Positions 1 to 5,942 of a stretch of 13,344 nucleotides of DNA are shown in pieces; within the stretch, counting starts at the first letter, position 1; each line of letters begins with the position of its first letter. The stretch is from assembly GCA_016711405.1 (NCBI GenBank), contig JADJSZ010000105.1, positions 1 through 13,344 of the forward strand, in the 5' to 3' direction. This stretch comes from Candidatus Hadersleviella danica (GTDB lineage Bacteria > Chloroflexota > Anaerolineae > Promineifilales > Promineifilaceae). The notes under the pieces were generated by a model. It saw nothing but the letters and a program-made list of their open reading frames with translations. It ran no database searches and was not told the DNA's origin. A program made the translations under genes and the position numbers.

Positions 1-1
1 C

Positions 2-639
2 GTTGATACACTTGCTCGGTGGATGGCTCATTATGTAGCCGAAAAAATGACGCTTGCCGAAAATGCAGTTGGCGATGACAAGGTTAATGCCGAACAAGAG
101 TGTTTTGATACTATTCTGCGAATCTGGGAGCACCGCTCATATTTTCCAAATGGGCAAAGACCATTCGAAAATTTCGAGCGCATTTTTCATACACTAGAAG
201 CCTTGACCCCAATAAGCCGAACCCATACTTTTACTCACCTGTGATTGATGATTCAGTTGAAATCACGGATGATGTTCAAAAATGGTTAAATATTGCTTTA
301 GAAATTGACGAAGCGGCGCGTGTATGCCTTGAATTTGTTTTTCAGCAGGCGGCGCAGGCTACAACAGATGAAAAAACAATGAAGTGGCTGGAAAATTCTA
401 GGGGATTTCCGAATGGTTATGATATATCGGCAATTGCACATCTGCTTGTTATTTATGAAAACGGTGACAACAACAAAACCACTTACCAAATAGAGCAGGC
501 CAAACGAGAGGAATTTGAATCAAGAATCAAAAGACTTGATGCATTTATTGAATTGAGTCATCACTTGCACAAGAGTTCAGTGCAGAACTTGAGGAAATTG
601 AATCAAAAATCCAATGCGAACACAGATACAGTGACATGA
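2..639 (+). CDS. Hypothetical protein, 5'-truncated, one apparent frameshift
   Basis: I do not recognise the family. The reading frame is open from the window edge (base 2) and ends early at 244. A second frame, open well before its GTG at 241, carries on to 639. The two join naturally: frame 2 reads LEAL up to about 205, and the next frame then reads DPNKPNPYFYSP, as if one G were missing in ttgacccc (203-210). The joined product is about 212 residues with no start visible. It is soluble, rich in helix-forming and acidic residues, and has no membrane segment. A tract WEHRSYFPNGQRPFENFE (near base 130-180) followed by helices suggests a helical C-terminal domain. Base composition is clearly AT-richer than the rest of the window, which fits acquired DNA. 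Confidence is good that it codes and low for any function. Confidence 0.6.
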
Positions 640-734
640 AAAGGGATTGCTATGGCTGGTGCTTTGTTGAGCTTATAAGGTTTATCATTAGGCAATGTTT
701 TCTGCCTGTTAGCCATTAGCCGGGCGGCTTAAAC

Positions 735-777
735 GCCTAAGACCCCAAGGGTTTGCCAAACTCTTGGGGTCTTGGGC
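735..777. terminator. Long GC-rich hairpin, probable terminator of the upstream gene
   Basis: The arms 739-754 and 758-773 pair over 16 bp (AAGACCCCAAG with CTTGGGGTCTT, one G-T wobble, then GTTT/AAAC) around a 3-nt loop; outer pairs extend to 735/777. It lies about 100 bases after the first gene. The following ctctttgattt is only weakly T-rich, so it may act as a bidirectional or structural hairpin rather than a classical intrinsic terminator. Confidence 0.55.
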
Positions 778-793
778 TCTTTGATTTAGAAAT

Positions 794-814
794 GGGTATG
801 TTTCATCTCAATTG
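794..814 (-). repeat. Dispersed 21-nt repeat, copy A (inverted)
   Basis: On the minus strand this reads CAATTGAGATGAAACATACC and one more C. It matches copy B (917-937) at 17 of 21 positions in opposite orientation. Confidence 0.4.
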
Positions 815-916
815 AAAGGATAAAAATTTGGACATGAATCTCAGGAATTGCTCCAAATCTCATTCGTGAAATTCGTGTTATTCGTGTCTCAAAAAGATTT
901 ACCAATAAAGGGTTCT

Positions 917-937
917 CAACTCAAATGAAACACACCC
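917..937 (+). repeat. Dispersed 21-nt repeat, copy B
   Basis: Reads CAACTCAAATGAAACACACC plus C. It matches copy C (7996-8016), 7 kb away in another intergenic region, at 18 of 21 positions. Confidence 0.45.
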
Positions 938-982
938 TTTAGAAATAGGTGAATATTTTGAGGGAGCTAAATCCCCAGCAAT

Positions 983-1010
983 CGGACAACCCCTTAGAAA
1001 CGGGTATAAT
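983..1010 (+). promoter_or_regulatory. Possible sigma-70-type promoter upstream of recG
   Basis: A perfect TATAAT lies at 1005-1010. CGGACA at 983-988, 16 bp upstream, matches the -35 consensus at four of six positions. The same GGTATAATG context recurs after coaD (4216-4224). It lies about 110 bases before the proposed recG start. This is sequence evidence only. Confidence 0.35.
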
Positions 1011-1082
1011 GAGCGGCAACCAAACTCCGTAGGGCTTCAAGACCTGCGCAGTTTACCACCCAACTCACCCATCACCCCACGA

Positions 1083-1114
1083 AGCTGATAAGCTGACTGG
1101 CTGACAAGCTGACA
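1083..1114 (+). repeat. Four 8-nt tandem repeats (AGCTGACA type)
   Basis: The units are AGCTGATA, AGCTGACT, GGCTGACA and AGCTGACA, head to tail. They end 8 bases before the probable recG start codon at 1123. Confidence 0.7.
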
Positions 1115-1122
1115 CGCTCCCT

Positions 1123-3635
1123 ATGACGTTCCTCTTTCACCCGTTTGGCGGGTGTTCTGCAACTGGAAGCCCAACAAGGGTATAAAAACAAGGCCGTCGT
1201 TGGCGGCATCCACAATTGTCACCTTTGGGTGGAAAGGCGCGGGAAGAAGCCATTGATGAGGCTGATTTGGCTTTTGTGGAGCAAACGGCCGACCTCCTGA
1301 GCAACTACGGCAACCTGCCGGGAACCGAAGCGCGTGGGAATGCGGTGGGGCGGTTGCTGGAGAAATTGGCCGAGCGGGAGATTCGGGCGATGAAGCGGGC
1401 GGGCAGGGGAGCAGGGCAGAGGGCAGAGGGGCAGAGGAGCAGAGGTGAAATCTGTTTCGAGGTGCGGCCGTCCCCGTGCCCCTAGTCCCCCGCCCCGTCC
1501 CCCCCCCCTCCCCCACCCCAAGGCGGAAGAAGCCGAGAAGGCCGAAAGCCCAAAAGAGCAAAGACAAAGAGCGGCCGTCCTCGGCCGAGGGGTTTTTGCA
1601 ACCCGTGACCAATTTATATGGGGTGGGGCCGCGCATTGCCACCTTGCTGGCCAAATTAGGCGTGCAAACAGTGGCCGACATGCTCTATTTGTTCCCCCGC
1701 CGCTACGACGATTACAGCCTGATGAAGCCCATCAACAAGCTGGCCATCGGCGAAAAAGTGACCCTGATTGGCACCATTTGGGAGGTGCGCGGCCGACGCG
1801 GCCGTACCAACCAAGAGACCATCCACGCCGTCGTGACCGATGGCACGGGGCAGATTCAGGTGACATGGTTTAATCAGCCGTGGCTGTTGAACAAGTTGCG
1901 GGCAGGGTTGCGGGTGGTCATGCAGGGCACTGTCGAGCAATATCTCGGCCGTCCCGTCTTCAACAACCCCGATTGGGAAATGCTCGCCCTCGATTCGCTC
2001 CGCACGGGAGCCATTGTGCCCATCTACCCGCTGACGCATGGGCTGAGTAGCCATCGGATGCGCCAAATGATGCAGGCGGTGGTGGACCAGTGGGCCAACA
2101 AAATGAGCGACCCGCTCCCTCGCGCCATCGCCAAACGGCAAGAATTGCCCTCGCTGGCGCAAGCCATCCGCCATGTCCACCAACCCGAAAGCCAAGAAGT
2201 GTTGCTGGCCGCTCGTCGCCGCCTCATCTTTGATGAGCTGTTTTTGTTGCAATTGGGCATGTTGGGGCAACGGCGGGATTGCAAGCGAGTTCCGCACGGC
2301 CGCTCATCCCGCCAGCGACTTGCGTCAACAATTCATCGCCAGCCTGCCCTATGCCCTGACAGGGGCACAGGGGCGGGTGATTGAGGAGATTGCGGCCGAT
2401 TTAGCCCATGAAAAGCCGATGAGCAGAATGTTGCAGGGGGATGTGGGCGCGGGCAAGACGGTGGTGGCGGCGGCGGCACTGGTCACGGCCGTGGCCGCTG
2501 GCGCACAGGGCGCCCTCATGGCCCCCACCGAAATTCTGGCCGAACAACATTACCGTGGCCTGAGCCAACTGCTGGAGCCGCTGGGGATTACGGCCGTTCT
2601 GCTGACGGAAGCAAGAGCGCAGGCGACAAACGCGCCGCTTACGAAGCGTTGGCAGCGGCCAAAGCACGGTGGCCATCGGCACGCACGCCCTCATCCAGCC
2701 CGATGTGGCTTTTGCCAATTTGGGGCTGACCATTGTGGATGAGCAACACCGTTTTGGGGTCAATCAGCGCAAAGCGCTCAAGGACAAAGGCCCTGATGGG
2801 CTGACCCCGCACATGTTGGTGATGAGCGCGACCCCCATTCCCCGCTCGCTGGCCCTCTCGCTCTATGGCGACCTCGACCTGTCGGTGCTAGACGAGATGC
2901 CACCGGGGCGGCAAGAGATTAAGACGCGCTGGGTACGGCCGAGCGAGCGCTGGCGGTGCTATGATTTTGTGCGCCGCCAAGTGAACGAGGGGCGGCAGGC
3001 GTTTGTGATTTGCCCGCTGGTGGAGGAATCGGACAAAATTGAGGCGACAGCGGCCGTGGAGGAACACGAACGGCTCCAAGGGAGATTTTCCCGAGTTTAA
3101 GCTGGGCTTGGTGCATGGCAAAATGCCTGCCAGCGAAAAAGAGGCGGTCATGCGCCAATTTTACAACGGGGAGTTGCACCTCTTGGTCTCGACTTCGGTG
3201 ATTGAGGTGGGGGTGGATGTGCCCAACAGCACGGTGATGATGATTGAGGGGGCCAACCGGTTTGGGCTGGCGCAGTTGCACCAGTTTCGGGGGCGGGTCG
3301 GCCGTGGCGAACACCAATCCTACTGCCTGCTCATCGCCGATGATAGTTCGCCCGAGGCGGAGGCGCGGCTGGTGGCTTTGGAGCAGACGAATGATGGCTT
3401 CCAGTTGGCCGAGAAAGACCTTGAATTGCGCGGCCCCGGCGAGTTTTTTGGCCAGCGGCAAAGCGGTTTGCCCGAACTCAAATTGGCCAGCCTGAGCGAT
3501 ATGACGATGTTGACGGCCGCTCGCTCCGAAGCGGATTTGCTCTTGCAAACCGACCCCTTCCTCGAGGCTCCTGAACACCTTGCCCTGCAAGAGCGGGTGC
3601 GCCGCTTTTGGGAAAACGCGGGGGATGTAAGCTAA
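1123..3635 (+). CDS. recG: ATP-dependent DNA helicase RecG, frame interrupted by many apparent indels
   Basis: Superfamily 2 helicase that remodels stalled replication forks and Holliday junctions. The protein is readable throughout, but across frames. Pieces: N-terminal wedge helices (1139-1205; 1216-1480), OB-fold wedge with YGVGPRIATLL and FPRRYDDYS (about 1615-2275), Walker A GDVGAGKT (2440-2460 with the preceding G), TGS-type loop and THALIQ (2600-2700), DEQHRFGV (2738-2761), SATPIPR (about 2825), then STSVIEVGVDVP, QFRGRVGR and the C-terminal ELRGPGEFFGQRQSG (3190-3465). Adding one base at 2281, 2308-2310, 2607-2608, 2661-2663, 3080-3082 and 3090-3092 restores one frame; further indels are needed before 1216 and near 1480. 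ATG 1123 is chosen because it precedes the wedge and has the CCCT-ATG context of its neighbours. No helicase motif is lost. Broken gene or sequence error cannot be settled here. Confidence 0.88.
1401..1520 (+). repeat. Heptanucleotide low-complexity tract inside recG
   Basis: Positions 1401-1445 are G-rich units such as GGGCAGG, GGAGCAG and GGCAGAG; 1470-1520 are C-rich units such as GTCCCCG, TGCCCCT and AGTCCCC, with a run of ten C (1499-1508). The tract lies between the RecG N-terminal wedge helices and the OB-fold, contains a TAG at 1483-1485 in one frame, and resembles the intergenic heptad tracts elsewhere in the window. Confidence 0.65.
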
Positions 3636-3650
3636 TGGCTATTAGCTTTT
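3631..3650 (+). terminator. Small hairpin with T-run at the recG stop codon
   Basis: GCTAAT (3631-3636) pairs with ATTAGC (3641-3646) around a GGCT loop and is followed by TTTT. The left arm includes the recG stop TAA (3633-3635). The stem is short, so this is a weak candidate intrinsic terminator; it is also part of the heptad tract. Confidence 0.4.
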
Positions 3651-3701
3651 AGCTCTCAGCCAATTACTCAGCACTTTTTACTCAGCACTCAGCACTCCCT
3701 T
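3632..3701 (+). repeat. Ten heptamers filling the recG-coaD gap
   Basis: Cut in sevens the sequence reads CTAATGG, CTATTAG, CTTTTAG, CTCTCAG, CCAATTA, CTCAGCA, CTTTTTA, CTCAGCA, CTCAGCA, CTCCCTT. The last unit abuts the coaD ATG exactly. Confidence 0.75.
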
Positions 3702-4211
3702 ATGAACATTCGCGCCATTTACCCCGGTAGTTTTGACCCCATCCACTACGGCCATTTAGATTTAATCCAGCGAGCGGCTGGGTTATTTGGCGCGTTAGTC
3801 ATTGGGGTGTATGACCACGGCAAACGGCCGTCTAAATCGGTCGTTTTTTCGGCCGATGAGCGGCAGGGCATGATTCAGCACATGCTGGATGAACTAGAAT
3901 TGCCCAATGTCACCGTGCAACGGTACAGTGGCCTGACCGTGGATTTTGCCCGCGAGGTGAACGCCACTGTTATTGTGCGCGGCTTGCGCGTCTTCTCCGA
4001 TTTTGAGTTTGAGTTTCGCATGGCGTTGGCCAATTATCGGCTGGCGCCCAAAATTGAGGCGGTGACGTTGCTGACCCGCGAAGAGCATATGTTCCTGAGC
4101 AGTACGATTGTGCGGGAAATTGCTTCGCTGGGAGGGGATGTGACGAGTATGGTTCCGCCGCTGGTGGCCGAGGCGTTGTACGGCCGTTTCGGCACCACTC
4201 GCCCTGAATGA
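3702..4211 (+). CDS. coaD: Phosphopantetheine adenylyltransferase (CoaD)
   Basis: Transfers AMP from ATP to 4'-phosphopantetheine to give dephospho-CoA, the penultimate step of coenzyme A synthesis, in the cytoplasm. The 169 residues match the usual bacterial length. Motifs: YPGSFDPIHYGHLDLI at 7-22 with the nucleotidyltransferase H15-x-G-H18 signature, VRGLR at 92-96, FEFEFRMALANYRL at 101-114 and SSTIVRE at 133-139, which forms the second nucleotide-binding signature. The frame is intact. The start follows CTCCCTT with no Shine-Dalgarno sequence. It lies 66 bases after recG. A recG-rsmD-coaD order is common in bacteria, but no rsmD is present between them here. Identification is secure from sequence. 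Confidence 0.97.
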   Translation: MNIRAIYPGSFDPIHYGHLDLIQRAAGLFGALVIGVYDHGKRPSKSVVFSADERQGMIQHMLDELELPNVTVQRYSGLTVDFAREVNATVIVRGLRVFSDFEFEFRMALANYRLAPKIEAVTLLTREEHMFLSSTIVREIASLGGDVTSMVPPLVAEALYGRFGTTRPE

Positions 4212-4371
4212 GTTTGGTATAATGCGGAACACGACGACAAGAGATAGAGACAAGAGATAGAGATAGAGGCGAACATGATTGTTCCGCCCTAAGGCTCCCT
4301 CCCTCTATCTCTACACTCTATCTTAATCCACCTGAATAGTTACTCCTTTTTACTTTTTAGCCCGAGGCCCT
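4212..4371 (+). promoter_or_regulatory. Structured 160-nt leader with TATAAT, upstream of the SepIVA-like gene
   Basis: TATAAT at 4218-4223 sits just after the coaD stop, without a convincing -35 box. An exact 13-nt tandem duplication of CAAGAGATAGAGA follows (4238-4250, 4251-4263). TAGAGATAGAGG (4258-4269) has a perfect 12-bp inverted partner at 4302-4313, and GCGGAAC (4224-4230) has one at 4281-4287. The leader can therefore fold, possibly in alternative ways. Any regulatory role is inference. Confidence 0.4.
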
Positions 4372-4863
4372 ATGGACATCCTACATCTTGTTGACCGTTT
4401 AGAGCAGTTACTAGCCAATAGTCGCCGCATCCCCATGACCGCCAGCCTGATTGTGGACGAAGACCGCGCTTTTAACTTGATTGACCAGATGCGTGTCTCC
4501 ATTCCCGAGGAGGTGAAGAAAGCCAGCCGCGTGGTGGCGGAAAAAGAGCGGGTGTTGGCTCAAGCCAAAGAGGAGGGCGACCGTATTCGGGATTTGGCGC
4601 GGGCGGAGGCGGAAGAGTTGGTGAAGCGGGATGCAATTGTGCAAACAGCGCAACAACGGGCGGAACGCATCCAAGAACAGGCCTTGCGCGATGCGGAGGG
4701 AATGCGCCACGATTCCGATGTGTATGTGATGAATGTGCTTTCTAAGCTTGAGGATGATTTGTTGCGCTCCCTCTCGGTGGTGCGCAATGGGTTGCGGAAA
4801 TTGCAGGCGGATCATGGGGTACAACCCACGGCCGTTGAATCTCCTGACCCCTCCGGCGATTAA
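4372..4863 (+). CDS. SepIVA/DivIVA-like coiled-coil septation protein
   Basis: A 163-residue cytoplasmic protein with no membrane segment. Residues 18-48 contain RRIPMTASLIVDEDRAFNLI then SIPEEV, which I recognise as resembling the N-terminal block (VPMTA..., LID, IPGEL) of the mycobacterial DivIVA-like septation factor SepIVA (Rv2927c). Residues about 48-112 are a long charged Ala/Glu/Arg coiled coil. Residues 116-144 (DVYVMNVLSKLEDDLLRSL...) resemble its conserved C-terminal block (DIYVDNKL...). It is much shorter than the roughly 245-residue mycobacterial protein, mainly in the coiled coil. Automatic annotation might call it ATP synthase subunit b-like because of the coiled coil; no F0 genes are nearby and there is no N-terminal membrane helix. 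The likely role is a scaffold in division or wall synthesis, by family inference. The start context is GGCCCT-ATG. Confidence 0.65.
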   Translation: MDILHLVDRLEQLLANSRRIPMTASLIVDEDRAFNLIDQMRVSIPEEVKKASRVVAEKERVLAQAKEEGDRIRDLARAEAEELVKRDAIVQTAQQRAERIQEQALRDAEGMRHDSDVYVMNVLSKLEDDLLRSLSVVRNGLRKLQADHGVQPTAVESPDPSGD

Positions 4864-4896
4864 CGAACGGGACGGGAGGGACAGCCTTATAGCTTC

Positions 4897-4910
4897 GGCG
4901 ACTTGTCGCC
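4897..4910. terminator. Perfect 6-bp hairpin after the SepIVA-like gene
   Basis: GGCGAC and GTCGCC pair around a TT spacer, 34 bases after the stop codon. No T-run follows, so it is only a candidate termination or RNA-end structure. The rest of the 106-base gap shows nothing further. Confidence 0.3.
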
Positions 4911-4969
4911 ACACCACATGGCTTACCCGCTAAGCCTTGGAATAACCCATTACCCCCCTTGGACTTCCC

Positions 4970-5845
4970 ATGAAATTTATAGACCTCTCCATTCCCCTTG
5001 GCATTGGCACACCTGCATGGCCCACTTATGAGCCATTGGAGGTGAAATACTTTAAGCGCTTGGCTCCCAACGGGGCGAACGGCCAAGTTGTGACCCACAG
5101 CAACCATGTGGGCACTCATTTAGATGGCGAAATTCACTTTTACACGCCCGGTAAAGACATTGCCTCGCTGACGTTTGACTTTTTGTGTGGGGAAGCGGCC
5201 GTGGTAGACCTCAGCGACGTGTGTGGCGATTACGACATCTACACCCCCGAGATGATTGAAGAGCGGGTGGAAGTGCGCGACGGGGATATTTTGATAATCC
5301 ACACGGGCTACCACCACTTTGGCTGGGACCAACCGTATGGCAACGAAATCCGTTACATGGTCAAACATCCGGGGCCAGATGCGCGGTTTGCCCACTGGTG
5401 CCAGCAAAAGAAAATCAAGTGGATTGGGGTAGATTGTGGCTCGGCCGACCACCCCATGAATACCAAAATCCGCGAATGGATGCCCGCCCAAGCCAAAGAG
5501 TGCGATGCCTATATGCACACCAAATATGGCAAGGGGTTAGAGGAGATTTTTACCACCGAAATGTACCAAATGATGCACCTGTGGATGTTCGACAAGGGCA
5601 TTATCCACGCCGAGTGTGTGGGTGGCGACATCGATTTGCTGGTCAATCGCCGCATCCAAATTGGCTGTTTCCCGTGGCGCTTTGTGGATGGCGAAGCGAG
5701 CATTGCCCGCATTGTGGCGATGGTGGAAGATGCTGAATACGACGATCTGATGGCCAAAAAGGCGACCATGCCCAAAACCAAATACGGCGATTGCTACGAT
5801 CCCAAGCACGTCGAAAACTTAGGCGGCCGTGGCCGTGCATTTTAG
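4970..5845 (+). CDS. Cyclase-family (KynB-like) metal-dependent hydrolase
   Basis: A 291-residue cytoplasmic protein of the cyclase family (PF04199: kynurenine formamidase KynB, isatin hydrolase and relatives), which hydrolyses amide or lactone bonds at a zinc or manganese site. The family signature HxGTHxDxPxH appears as HVGTHLDGEIH at residues 46-56: H46, H50, D52 and H56 are present, but the usual Pro is replaced by Glu. The second half of the site is probably H203 and E215, 12 residues apart as in KynB, within MHLWMFDKGIIHAE. Blocks VKHPGPDARF and GVDCGSADHPMNT are shared with the next gene and set this subfamily apart from true KynB. All ligands are present, so it is predicted active; the substrate is unknown. 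Start context is CTTCCC-ATG, and no kynurenine-pathway gene is nearby. Confidence 0.85.
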   Translation: MKFIDLSIPLGIGTPAWPTYEPLEVKYFKRLAPNGANGQVVTHSNHVGTHLDGEIHFYTPGKDIASLTFDFLCGEAAVVDLSDVCGDYDIYTPEMIEERVEVRDGDILIIHTGYHHFGWDQPYGNEIRYMVKHPGPDARFAHWCQQKKIKWIGVDCGSADHPMNTKIREWMPAQAKECDAYMHTKYGKGLEEIFTTEMYQMMHLWMFDKGIIHAECVGGDIDLLVNRRIQIGCFPWRFVDGEASIARIVAMVEDAEYDDLMAKKATMPKTKYGDCYDPKHVENLGGRGRAF

Positions 5846-5847
5846 AA

Positions 5848-5942
5848 GTTATTGGTTAGTCTAACGAATAACGAAACCAGCTCCCCACCGACATCACCTT
5901 CCCCACCAGCACCCACAACCAATAACGAGTAACCAAACTCCC
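5848..5942 (+). repeat. Heptad-type spacer between the cyclase genes, with 10-bp inverted repeat
   Basis: TAACGAA occurs twice in tandem (5862-5875). GTTATTGGTT (5848-5857) and AACCAATAAC (5917-5926) are perfect inverted copies. The gap runs directly into the next ATG with no terminator, so co-transcription of the two cyclase genes is plausible. Confidence 0.5.

Larger units (their letters stand above)
640..1122. other. Gene-free, AT-richer intergenic region with hairpin and short repeats
   Basis: No credible gene on either strand. It holds a strong hairpin (735-777), two facing copies of a GAAACACACC-type repeat (794-814 and 917-937), three variants of TTTAGAAATGGGTA (from 787, 938 and 992), triple ATTCGTG (about 863-886), a possible promoter (983-1010) and 8-nt tandem repeats (1083-1114). 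Confidence 0.5.

Noticed and set aside
1121..1681. 186-codon minus-strand frame over the recG 5' region
   Set aside because: Pro/Ser/Arg-rich translation of the heptad tract, antisense to clear RecG wedge sequence.
2601..2665. Programmed ribosomal frameshifting in recG
   Set aside because: Six or more breaks at different run types, without consistent slippery heptamers, fit indels better than recoding.
4372..4863. ATP synthase subunit b
   Set aside because: No N-terminal membrane helix and no neighbouring F0F1 genes; the end blocks fit SepIVA-like proteins better.
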